From the NCBI GenBank assembly GCA_963576785.1, contig OY756142.1, positions 248,001-312,000 on the forward strand: a DNA stretch of 64,000 nucleotides. Reading direction: 5' to 3'. The translations under genes and the position numbers were made by a program. Source of the DNA: Chlorophyllum brunneum (taxonomy: Eukaryota; Basidiomycota; Agaricomycetes; Agaricales; Agaricaceae). Of the stretch, positions 1 through 11,042 are shown piece after piece (within the stretch, counting starts at the first letter, position 1; each line of letters begins with the position of its first letter). The notes beneath the pieces were generated by a model. It was not told the origin of the DNA and did no database searches. It saw only the letters and a program-made list of their open reading frames with translations.

Positions 1-164
1 TGAATTCTGAGACGGTTGAACTACTCAACGTCGTGCAACAAGGTCTTGGAATCGTAAATTCGAATTCAGGGTCGTTGGATGATACTCTCACCAGTTGTAT
101 CGAAGCTGGAAAGAAAAGATGGGTAGAACTAGCGAAGATTGTGCGGGAGACCGCTGTTCCATAA
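1..164 (+). CDS. 3' end of an unidentified gene, cut by the window edge
   Basis: An open frame runs in from the left edge (codons from base 3) and stops at a TAA at 162-164. The visible 53 residues include a helical-looking stretch, GSLDDTLTSCIEAGKK, followed by RWVELAKIVRETAVP. No start codon or upstream exon is inside the window, so the N-terminus is missing. I do not recognise the family. Amphipathic, Leu/Val-rich composition with no signal or membrane segment suggests a soluble C-terminal helix. An acceptor-like CAG at about 92-94 lies within the frame but splicing there is not needed to keep it open. It could also be a chance open frame. Confidence 0.4.
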   Translation, partial: NSETVELLNVVQQGLGIVNSNSGSLDDTLTSCIEAGKKRWVELAKIVRETAVP

Positions 165-3100
165 GTGAATCATGGACCTCAATCACTTTAGCTTTTATTA
201 AAGACCTGGTTTTTGATATTCGAACTTTGCGATTGGTCGTTTGGTTATTGAATTCGAGAATTGTTAGGGCAGGATGAATGGTGGACATAAAGCGAAAGAG
301 CGCTGGGGGAGTTGAGGCATTTTAGCTAGACTTGGGGTTTTGGCGTTGATAGGCGGGTGTAGGGAAGGCGGCGGAATGAACAGAGGGTGAAGGTGTATGT
401 ACTCGAGGTTTACGTCGAGACGGACCTGAGGTCGTGAAGTCCTGAGTTGGTGGGTAGGGTTATTGAAAGGTGGGTGTATTGAAGAGCGGGGAAGGTAGCG
501 GAAAGGAGGTGTGTGTACTCTAGGGTTTCGTTGAGATGGACCTGAAGTCATTTGTTCTGCTCCTGAGCTCGTGGGTAGACCCATAAGGTGGTCAAAATAC
601 TTATGACGGGGAGCCACCTGGGTCGTTGTTGGCGCAGGTATTAAAAAAAGGAGTTCATTGAGGGGTGATATGTACTACCTATTGCATCCGTGTGTGACTG
701 CTAAAATGACTGTTGCGGGAATGATCGAGACCTGTGAAGGAGAGCAGGGTTGGGTGCATTTGCGCCCATGTATGAAAGACTATTGACGTTCACGGGAGGA
801 TCCAGACGGGGTATGACATATGGGGTGGAAGTTTTTTTTTTGGTGACCGGGTGTGGTAGACGAAACACGACGGGGAGTAAAAGGAATTTGTTCAGTCTGG
901 TGCTGTCTGCTCGTAGGCCGTAACGAACTCGACCCAGAGGGCGCAGTCCGATCATTGGACCAGGCGGTATACGAAAAATATGACAAACTGTATTGATAGC
1001 ATGGACGTGCTTGGCGTCGTGAAGTCAAGACGTAGATTGTAGTGGTTCTTGGAGACGGCCCACTGGTTGGTGTATGAAGGGTAAAGCCCGCAAGGGGTGG
1101 TTGATTAACCAAGGCAATATCATCATCATATTACCGGTAGCTTGGAGCCATAGTGTAGGTGTGGGAGTACCTTGGGACGCTGTTAATCCTTTGTCACACC
1201 AATCCTTTTCACTCTCTCGTTCCCTCGTCCGGATGGGAAGGGTGGTTGGTGACCCAGTGCCGTGCCCAGCACTCAATATTCAATACCGGTGTTCAAATTA
1301 TGACTGAAGATGGGCATGCAATGGGACACTCATCCGCACGCTGCAGTCACCCACTGTCTGTGTGAGTGCACTATACCTTTGGGGTTTCAGCAACTGAATT
1401 GTTACATTTAATTGGATGAATGGATTCTCGCTTACGGGCGGTCACTCTGATTTTGTAGCCTGAATCCGCCTAGAGAGATGTCATGCTATTCCTTGCATAT
1501 CCACTGCTCATGCATGCTGCAGGCGTTTCAAACTAGCACTTGCAGCGTCCACCAGGACTCATGTTGTTCTTCGATGACTTCACCAAATAATCTCAATTGG
1601 CAATAACGTACGGCGACTACCATCCACTTGATAGGCAGTGGCATGACGAGAGTTTCTAGACTCTGCCATCTTCCACATGATCTGTAATGTATATATTAGA
1701 TATCCTGGTCCTTTGTTCTGCACCGATTCAGTATCTGAAGGTTCGTCTGACAGTTCTTCAAGTGCGTGATGACAGAATTGAATTGGTATGTTTTTTTCCA
1801 GTTTAGCCCCTGTCTGAAGCGGTAATTATACGGCTGATGCTTGTCCTATTTTGACTCTCAATCACACCATTCGCGGCTGGACAACAGCCCAAAGAGTGGG
1901 AGGAGGACAACACCTCGGAACGCTAGGGCCGATCCGCGGTAGAACTTTAGGCCAAATACCAATGCCGTTGCTGATATGTATGCCGCCACCAAGTCTAACC
2001 GCAGCCCGAGTGCAAACCTATGACCTACTGGTTCCGAGATATAGGGCACGGGGCAAAGGCTCGATGCCATTAGAGTCTCGAGTTGCATAATTTGGACTCC
2101 GACTCAGAAACGTTCGTTCGGTGTGATCGATCTTGGGATCACTCCGGCCATTTGAGTGTCCTATGATCATATCCTCCTACTGCCCCCGGAGTCCTATGGC
2201 CGGTGGAATGCACCGAACCGCGCACTCTGGTCCCTCAGGGCCCCAGGGGCTTCGTACAGGTAGAGGTGTCAATGTCGAGCCTGTCACGGTTATTGCATAA
2301 TTGCTGTTATCATCCCCCGTTGGGCTTTAAACCATTAGGCTCTGGACGAAGTCCGAGGACGAGATTTAGTCAGCTTTTGGATAATAACACTTCTACCTCC
2401 AAATGGTCGGTGACTATGGGTTTGTTGGAGCATGCGGGGCAACATATTCTTGAGGCTGACCCGAAAAAGCGAAGTCCAAGGAGCCGAAAAAACTAACTGC
2501 AGTGGTGGGTTCACGGATCCTTTCCCATACTTTCCGGGATGGCTGACAGCCTCTCATGACTCATCGAAGGCGTCTATCTCTTAGCGCTGCACCTTCCAAC
2601 AAGAGTTCACAGGGAGGCTAACGATGTTCAGCTGTGGCCGCTGCCGGTGGAGCACGACATCTACACTCAGTACTGAGTCCTCGGCAATCAAGTTTTATCG
2701 TGGTTTAAGTCAGGTTTAGGATACAACTTCGAATGGGCTTCTAGCAACACCGCCCACGCGTTTCCCATTGGTCTTAGGCACATATTACTACTCCTGAGTT
2801 ATAAAAAGAAAGAATAGGGGCTGCCGGTCAATTTGAGGAGTCGAGATTGGTGGGTGACGGCTGTGGTGACGTCTATTGAAAGCGCTCCGACAAGCCACAT
2901 TGACCGGAAAGTCGAGCTTTAAGAACGTACGGTTTGTAAACCAAAAAATTCCAAGACATTTACCCACTATTTATTCCAGAACTTCGGAGGAAGCCTTCGG
3001 AAGTAGAAGCAACTGATTAGAGCGGTGCTTTTCGAACCATAGGAGCTCAGTCAGCTAACGATGCCGAACCGGTATTTCCTAAGGCCCACTATCTCCCACT

Positions 3101-4303
3101 GCACTGTAATTTTGGCGTAGACTTGTCTTAGGCTTAGCTCCACCCTTCTGGGCCAGAAACAACCGCAGCCCGACTTCGGGAGAAGAAAGCACAATGCCTA
3201 CCTTGGATTTTGAAACGCCTAGATGTACTTTATCAAGCTCGGCCTTGGTATGATATCACCGTGTGCCATCAACACCCGATTCGGGCGTGGATGACACGTT
3301 TTTCAGGGAATACGAAAATCCTGGAAACGTGCCGCTGATTGGCACATTAATGATTGAACGTCAGGCGCAATAAGTCTCCGATGGTGATTATTTCCTCGAT
3401 GAGGAGATAGCGATAAGATAAGCCGGATGCATGACGCACACAGAGGGACAATATCGACCTCGCTTACCCGTTTCGTACGAAGGGATGCTCCGTAAACAAT
3501 GGAGTAAGAGGACCATGCGCATGGCCCATTTGCGTCATATTAATCTTCCTGAAACCTGTGATTTCATGGGAGGGTTTTTCTAAGCCTCCTGGTAGAGTTT
3601 GGTACACTGTTTCCCAATCTCGAAGCTGGGATGATTCGCTCCGGAGGAATCCACTAATGTTCCATGATGCTGAAAGCATCATCACGGGCTTGCGGGCTTA
3701 AGGTCGAGGGTCTTCCTGGCTCTCTGCGCTGGAAAGGGTTCAGATGTTGCAAAAAGAGGTGTGGCAGACCCTGGAGTTGTCCCTAACCCCACATGTGTGC
3801 GTGCAAGAGACCCAGATCTGGATTCTTGAGATCACCAGCTGTCAAGCCACGTGGAGCAAGCACGCGATCTCCATGTTGCTCGTTTTGACGTTACACGTGG
3901 CATGGTGGCGGTGCATCATCCCGTTCCCGGGCTTCCATAAACTGGTTTGACAGGTCCGTGGGTCGCCTGGGCCCTGGATCCCAGAGGGAAAAATTCGCCC
4001 ACATATCTCGTGTGTGATACTACATACAGATTCCAGATGGGTTGTTGGAGATATTTTGATGGATCCGGGATCTCGCTCAGATCACATACATAATCATGTT
4101 TTGCCTTCCTTGGCGGCCTCTTTTTGACCTTAACCTTGACCTTGCAAGCTGTATTCATTTCTCGGGAGGGTCGCCTTTGCCACAGGCCATTACGCGTTTG
4201 CCATAAAAGAACTTGCTGCTGATACGACTTCTCTTTTCAACCCTCTTAGCTCTCTGCTCAGTCCCCATCTTTCATCGTCCACCTTTACAGCCGTATCATC
4301 GCA
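165..4303. other. Gene-poor stretch, about 4.1 kb
   Basis: Only short open frames occur here on both strands, none with convincing splice continuation, domain motif or conserved-looking composition. A minus-strand Pro/Ser-rich frame at about 264-617 looks like noise. I see no terminal repeats, transposase motifs or tRNA boxes. The last 100 bases before 4304 are pyrimidine-rich and are probably the promoter and 5' UTR of the next gene. Confidence 0.5.
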
Positions 4304-5108
4304 ATGCCCTCTACTTCAATTACCCTATACCAATATGGTGACAACATGTTTCACCATCGTTGGGTAGACGGCTCAAATAACCTCGCGTTCTCTGTGTGAG
4401 TACGTTGCTCTGTCGTCATCGCGCCCAACCTTACTCAATGACACCCATCGCCATCATACAGAACCGAGGTATGTGTGAAAGCTGTTCGCCACAATCGATC
4501 ACTGTTCTGAACAAGGCGATTCTTACTCACAGGCTAGCAATTCCCCAAACCTCGTCATAAAGCTGCATCGCGAGCCCAAATGGGCCCAGCTTCATACGTC
4601 TATAATAGGGCCAGAGAAATCCTGGTTTTATTTGGGCCCTGGCAACAAGCCAGGGTATATTTGCTACGGAAATAACCAAACGAACCACAATATGGTGGAA
4701 AAGTTTCGTAGGCAAAAGCGGGAAGGTAGCTCGTAAGTGCCATTCTTATCCGCCTGTCCTAGCTTCGGTGATAACTCACATCGTACACTTCACTAATACA
4801 CACTCGATAGTTCCCGTTATTTCACATCTCAGGCTGGCCGAGAATATAAATGGAAGATATCACAAACCAAAATGGATGTACGTCTTGTCTTTCCACTGGT
4901 CCTCAGCAATCTGATGATTATCGTGTCGTAGTGTTACGAAGGTTGGACTCACATTGCGTCCAGCCCCATCGCCTCCTATGAAGTCAGCCACCACGACGCT
5001 GAATACCATGGTGTTATTACGCTGAAGTCGGCTGCCATCCCTTTGGCAACCGAGATCATGACTAGCTTGGTCTTGAATAGGATGGCGGCTGACCTAGGCT
5101 GGGAGTAA
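4304..5108 (+). CDS. DUF6593-type basidiomycete protein
   Basis: Five-exon model: 4304-4395, 4462-4468, 4533-4732, 4811-4877, 4932-5108, giving 180 residues. All junctions are GT-AG and in phase. The product shows the pattern I associate with DUF6593 proteins: an N-terminal half with LVIKLHREPKWAQL, a central FTSQAGREYKWKIS (the G-x-EYKWK core) and a C-terminal block ending TEIMTSLVLNRMAADLGW. There is no signal peptide or membrane helix. The family is common and expanded in mushrooms but has no assigned function. Exon 2 is only 7 nt; skipping it breaks the frame, so it is either a true microexon or a mis-modelled junction. Neighbours give no hint of function. Confidence 0.65.
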
Positions 5109-5480
5109 GATACCCATTGCTGCTGTCGTTTCTATTGTTCCATCCACCCCTTGCTTTGTGTTATGCGCATGTTGTACCCTCTGATTTCTGGAATGTATTC
5201 CTCCACCATTCATATCGTCACGTGTATACCAACTAACTGAATGTATTTTGAGCTCGTTTTTCGAAGTCACCTACAAGTATTGCCTCGTGGCCAACATGAT
5301 CTCAAGGCAGATCCCTCCGCCTCTTCTTACGCCACACGCCGGTTTATTGTACCTCAACATTATCACCGCGGTGGCCGGGAGAATTGCCACATGGCTGTCA
5401 GAGCATACCATGATTACTTTGCATGACCTGGTCTTAAAAGATTGCTCATTCATCAAAGACAGCAGACAATTCTATTCCAT
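5109..5480. other. Convergent intergenic spacer
   Basis: Lies between the 3' ends of the DUF6593-type gene and the TTC27 gene. Open frames here are antisense or out of frame with both. Nothing else seen. Confidence 0.5.
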
Positions 5481-8268
5481 CTATTCCTTACGCAACTCTT
5501 CTTGCAGATCCTTCAATCGTTGCCATTCAGGTTCATCTTCGAAGTCCCTAGTGCGACCGATGAACGTCCGCACAATGCTACGAGTTTGTGACCTCCAGTT
5601 GTAGTTCTCCGCTCGCGGCCCAAAGTTTCTCAACAAGTCGACGATTTCTGCTACTTCGTCCACTGCCTCCCTCCACCGGTCCACGTCTGTCTCACCCTTT
5701 TCCATTGTCCCTGCGGCGCTATTCCGATAAGCGTTCAGATATGCTTTGATAGCTTCTTCCCATTTGCTCTGCCAAGTCAACAGGCGGCCATAGGCGCGGA
5801 AAACTCTGGGAGACGATACACGAGGAAGGAGTATCCGTTCGAAAAGGTCATTGACACTTTTGAAGAGCCAACGACCTTCGTTGGGATTCGGTGGTATGTC
5901 TGAGTTTGCGTCGCTCTCATTGTCTGTCGAACCTCTCATAACGGCATCGACGAGCCTGTCCAGAACATCTTCATCGACGCTTCTGGCACCCATCTTCCCC
6001 GAGGTCTCTTCTACGACGCGACCAAGCGCACGGGAAGCCTCGTTGAGTTCACCTACGTCCATCGCCACAATCATATAGTTATACCACATCCGCCAGTTCT
6101 CGTAACTATAACGTAATCCTTGCTTCAGCGCTCGAAAGGCCAGCATTTTATTGGCGAACGATATTGACTTGGCTGATTCGCCACTGTATGTTATAGACCC
6201 CTCATCCTGATGGCCAGGGCAGAGGCAGAGAGAAAAAGTCAGTCAACGATGATCGCCGCTGATGGGCCAGAAATTGGGAATGCCTCACGTCTTTCACATT
6301 GTGTTCATCATCCCTTCGCTTAGATTCCGTACCCAAGCGAAGGTACATGCTAGCAAGGTTGCTCCAGCTTTCTCCATCATCCTCGTCAATTGCCACACAT
6401 CGACTGAATGCGTTCTTAGCCCCTTCCCAGTCCTCCCTCCTCATGCACGCACACCCTAGGATGAACCAAGTACGCGCCAGCAGTGGATTGATTGCAGCAG
6501 CTTGCCTTAAGCATGTGATGGCTTCGGGATATTTGCCTCGCGCGAAATAATATCCTCCTAGTGCGCGCATAGCCCGGCCTGATGATTCATTTGACACAGA
6601 CCATGCACGCTCATAATACTCGACAGCCTTTTCAGGTTCAAGATCTCCAAGAAGGCACCAAAGTTTTGCCTCCCGAGACTTGTCCTGAACCTGTCTTCTG
6701 GCTTCTGAGGAGGCTTTCCCACGTGAAAGTACCACATCAGCCTCTGATTTACGTCCTTCGAGCAAGTCGCGAACAATGGCAATGCCTTTTTCCGGTCTTT
6801 CCATTGATCCCCAACACTTGACAACCTCTTCCCACATCTCCAAGCGCTCAAAGATTTCGAGGGCCGATTTAACGACACCTAAACTTGTGAACCTGAGCGC
6901 GAGCTCTTTTTCGAGTTCCCATTTACTCGGTAATGGGATGGAATGGATATAGTATAGTCGTTCAGACAACGTGGAGTCCGAAGTTGGCATCTGATCGATT
7001 AAAGCCTGTAGTTGGAGCGTTGAGCGCTCGACCGTGCGTGTACGTGAAGATTCCAGGCGGGATCTGAGGAGCAGGGCCATTGTATGTATCGACCAATTAC
7101 GTGGGTGAGAAATGACACGAGCAACGTAAGGGGACATTTGTTCGCTCGTGAGGCCGTGGGATGGTGAGGTATTTTTAACGTTGAGGCACAAGGATAGAAG
7201 GATGGATTGGTCAATTGGATGAAGTGGCGGTTGATTTTGGGGATTGATGTGGTGAAGGCAAGAGCTCGCCGAAGCAGGATGGGAGGAGGTGAATTCTGTG
7301 TGTTCGAGCAGTGTGTCATCATTCAAAGGAAGCGTTTCCGGAAGCGCCGATGATTGCAGGTCCTCAGTAGCGCTGAAAGCCCTATTGATTTGGGTGGGAG
7401 TGCTCGTGGAATTGGATGTGGCGGCTCCGCCGTTACTCAGCCGACTCTCGGCGAGCAAAATAAGCTGACTGAGCTCCGTCTGTTGGAACTTGGTGCGTTT
7501 TCCCAGCGCTCCAGTCAATTCATATTCCAAGCCTGTGGCGCGTGCAGCCTTGACAAAGTACTCCGCCGCCGACTTGTCCTGAGAATAGATGTGGTCCAGG
7601 CGCCCACGTTCTAGGTAGAGTCTACCTAACAAATCAGGTTCGGAAGAAAGGACGGACTCCAAGGGCTCCAAAGAAGCCGAAAGTAGTTCAGAGTCCGCGA
7701 CGGGTTCGTCCAAGATTTGTTGATGGACGAGAGCGACTCGTAATCGCCACCATTGAATGGTCTGCAGGTGTTGGTACGGTAGAGCTAAAAGGAGTTGGGC
7801 CAATCTCAGGAAGATAGGCACGGCGGTGAGATGGTAAGCAGGTTCGCCTCCGCAAGCCAATTCTGTGACGGCCTTATGGTTGATGAGATCTTGCGACAAG
7901 GAAGCTTCCGTTTTGTCAGAGCAGATGACTTCGAGGGGTTCCAAGTCGAGGTCAGGTCCCGTCCAATTGGCTTGTATGAAGGCATGGAAGAAAGCAATAG
8001 CCAATGAAAGTCGCAGGAGTTCCTGTTCTGCGAGATCGCCGTCCGGAGATATGGAAAAGTCGAAAAGTTCGTCCAAGGGTCGATCAGTGTCGTTGGTCTG
8101 AACATGGATTAGTTTGCGTGCCTCAGATGAAGTAAGGACGCCGCGGAACTCTCCAACAATAACTTTCTTCGCGATTTGGATAACGGGCGACTCGGCAAGA
8201 GGAGTAGTGTCATCCCAGATGCCTCTGAGAAAGGACTTTTCTGCCTGAAGTAGTACGGCCTTGTCCAT
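5481..8268 (-). CDS. TTC27: TTC27 / Emw1-family tetratricopeptide repeat protein
   Basis: Two exons, 8268-6289 and 6206-5481, joined by an 82-nt GT-AG intron, give 901 residues. The C-terminal half carries a run of TPRs: KAVEYYERAW, then GKYPEAITCLRQAAAINPLL, then the family-typical TWFILGCACMRREDWEGAKN and ESWSNLASMYLRL. After the intron comes AFRALKQGLRYSYENWRMWY, matching the TTC27/Emw1 C-terminal pattern. Budding yeast Emw1 is essential and linked to cell-wall maintenance; human TTC27 is a conserved TPR protein of unclear molecular role. The start is the ATG giving MDKAVLLQAEKSF; upstream in-frame codons lack an ATG and look like 5' UTR. Length fits the family. Confidence 0.85.
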
Positions 8269-9200
8269 GGTGGATTGAAGAAGAAATGTTACGTTTGAAT
8301 GGATACCCAAAATTCACTGACAAACCAATCAGTTATCGAATCTTATCGTTTGCCTTTTATGGAAAGGCCAATCCCGTTATTGATATGTACCAATACCCGT
8401 GCCAAGTTGTGTCCGAGAGCCTATTCTGCGTTTCACCTGAGAAGGCTACTCCGTGTAACGTGTAGTTTTCGCTCAGCTGACGGTACCAGTGGGTATAGAG
8501 CCTAACATAGAGTAACCCCCTGATATTCGAAAGACCTCTGGGTCTATTGGAACCCTGCCTTTGCATACCCCAATGGCACGTTTGGACTGGTAGCAGATGC
8601 AGCACGCATGCACTCCGGTGTAACCCGAGTCCCTTGAGCGATACTAGGGCCTGATAACAGCATCAAGTTCCGACAGGATCGTATTATAATGGACGAACAC
8701 ATCTGCAGGAAAGACAGGAAAGACGGCACAGAAGGCAAGTCCCAGGAGACCAATCAGCTGGACATGAGCTATTGGAGAGTGTACAGGACACTCTCTTCTG
8801 AGACCGTGTGTGAAGTAGCCCCATTTTTTCCCAATGGATTTGTTTAGCCTATCACAGCTGCTCAACTTTAACCTGAAATCCCTGCTCCGTTTGGTACGTG
8901 TTGCTTATACCTATACAAGTATACGTACTACCACTGGGGATAGAGAGTCACACAGCGCTGTAATGCGCTTGTCCAATCAAGGTGTTGTATGTCATATGTC
9001 GAGGTCAGTTCTTTTTCTTGTTGTTCCCTCACAGGTATAGTCACGAGGAGTGAATACGGTAATAGACCGAGCTGATGGTAATTGGATTATGTCAGCAATT
9101 GGTCAATTCGTGCATCCCGTTTGATGTTCGCTCAAAGGTTGAAGTTCTACATCCATGTCCATTCCCCACAGTCCTATTATCATTCTCCTGCCGTACGACA
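8269..9200. other. Divergent promoter region
   Basis: About 930 bases between the start of the TTC27 gene (minus) and the next plus-strand gene. Small open frames on both strands show no domain pattern. Presumably holds both promoters and 5' UTRs. Confidence 0.45.
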
Positions 9201-10257
9201 ATGGACGCAGATAATCGCAGGATCTCGGTGTATGACCTCACGGGTCTTCGTGTCCACCCGAACGGACACAGGGTTCACCAAACGGAAGGAAACCTGGCGC
9301 TCGGGAAGTATCGACGTAACTTCCAGAATTCGCGGGGATGGATCGCAGATGATGCTGGTGGCTCTATTACAATTCCTAGATATAGAGAGGGAAGACGAGC
9401 CCCATCCTCCGAGGCTGGGGAAGCTGAATACATCAGGGAGGGGGAAACCGGGACAAGAGGTGAAGAGAGCGAGGCCGAGACTGAAGCCGAAGAGAGTAGG
9501 CATGGGAAGGGAAAAAGAAGAAAGAAGCAAAATAATATGGGACCGATCAAGAGGAAGAAGTTTTTGGAAGATGACAGCTACATATCTGGCTTTTCGCAGG
9601 TCGTTGGGATAGAGATGCCATCTCAGGTGAGTCCACCAGTCTTGAACATGCGGTTGGTATCCTGTTAACCACTACACCAGGATCTGCTCAAAAATATCCA
9701 CTACTTCGCAGCGAAGTATTACGATGAGCGCGGGCTATTACTGAACACTGCAAAACGATATCGCCAGACCAGGAAACTACGGAAACATCATAACGTGGGC
9801 CGTTCGTCGGAGTCGACACCAGAGGGATCGCGCAGCAATCAAAGTTTAGATGCAGGTGGCATGGAGCAAGTTGTGACGGGAAATGATAATGATCTAAACA
9901 CACGGCGGAGACAGGTTAATAGGGATATGTATCGAGTATTGGATGGCAGTTTCTTGGTCGCAGTCGGTCAGCTTTCTCGGGCACCTCTTCAGCTTGCCTT
10001 TCCCATTGACATTCGATATAGGGGTTCTTACACGAGAGATTGTGATGAAGCTCGTTGCCTCGAAAGAGCGGAGTAAATGTGCAAATTCTCCGCCGAGCGA
10101 TGATTTTGTAGAGGAAGAGGAGAGTGTTGAACCAGTGCAGGTGCCACAATCTGATTCTTTCGATGAATCAAGGGATACAGACGGTGAGTCCATTGACGAT
10201 GGAGCCGAAGAGGTGGACGAGAGTGAGTGGGAGGATGAGAGCGGAAGTGAAGTGTGA
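9201..10257 (+). CDS. Conserved-looking basic/acidic protein, probably nuclear
   Basis: Three exons, 9201-9626, 9681-9966 and 10022-10257, with 54- and 55-nt introns, give 315 residues. I do not recognise the family with certainty. Visible parts: an N-terminus with VYDLTGLRVHPNGHRVHQTE; a Lys/Arg-rich nuclear-localisation-like block KGKRRKKQNN followed by GPIKRKKFLEDDSYISGF; a central segment DLLKNIHYFAAKYYDERGLL that looks like a conserved amphipathic domain; then RVLDGSFLVAVGVLTREIV across the second junction; and a very acidic tail (Glu/Asp/Ser). The layout of a basic NLS, a helical core and an acidic tail resembles transcription or chromatin factors, possibly a polymerase I factor, but that is a guess. 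The last exon was chosen because it restores a hydrophobic helix and the acidic tail. Confidence 0.65.
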
Positions 10258-10343
10258 AAAATTGCCCTTTGCTACCGAGTAATGTCTTGGATGAACAAGT
10301 AATATTAGGGGTGATAGTAGAAAAATATTGACGATTCGGTACT

Positions 10344-11042
10344 TCACGATGAAGCAGTTGTAGCTGCAGCTGTGCGATACTTCTCTCTCCAATTCTCCTT
10401 CAATGTTTCGGATGTCGTGATCCTGTGAGGGTCATGGTCTGGTGGAAGTGTACCGTCATCCCAGCTTTTCAGTATGTTACCTCCGACTTTGCCTGTATGT
10501 GGCCCAGGAAATATCTTCAGCCGTTCTAGGCGTCTATCCCGTAGTTTGTTCTTGGGTAGCATGCCAGATACGGCTTGGCGAATGATCTGTGGTCAGAAGG
10601 TTAACGTAGGGAAACGGACCAAAAACTTTGAAGGCCCACATGATCAGGATTTCGCTCCATCACGTCTTTGTATGGTGTTTCCTTCAATCCACCGGGGTAC
10701 ATCGTGTGTTTACGGAATAGCAGTTGTTCATCCTTCCGTCCACTGACTTTGATCTTCTTGGAATTTGTGACAATAATATAGTCACCGCAGTCCACTGGAT
10801 AAATGCTGAGTGACGTTCTGCGCACAGAGTTTGCACGCTTCATACCACTAGGGTCATAGATCGGCTTGTGCTTGCCCATTAGCACAAGCGCAATGCGTTC
10901 TGCGAGTTTGCCAAGTACACGGTCGGATGCATCGACGTGATGCCACACTCTAGCGTACGCTAGGGCAGTCTAGACAGCATGTTCAGCAAGGTAGCACCTA
11001 GGGTATCGCTTGTAGACTTACATTGCCAACAGCTTGGGACAT
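10344..11042 (-). CDS. MRPL23: Mitochondrial large-subunit ribosomal protein uL13m
   Basis: Three exons: 11042-11022 (seven codons, MSQAVGN), 10969-10640 and 10586-10344; 197 residues. The protein follows the bacterial-type L13 pattern closely: [20 protein letters not shown], then [33 protein letters not shown], the loop [13 protein letters not shown], and [20 protein letters not shown] followed by LERLKIFPG. The C-terminal extension of about 50 residues after KIFPGP is usual for fungal mitochondrial forms. The budding yeast equivalent is MRPL23. The protein sits in the mitochondrial large subunit. The short first exon is needed to reach an ATG and gives a typical N-terminus. Its 3' end is 86 bases from the convergent upstream gene. 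Confidence 0.9.

Noticed and set aside
264..617. Pro/Ser-rich minus-strand frame of 117 codons
   Set aside because: No splice continuation or motif; composition reflects a purine-rich plus strand.
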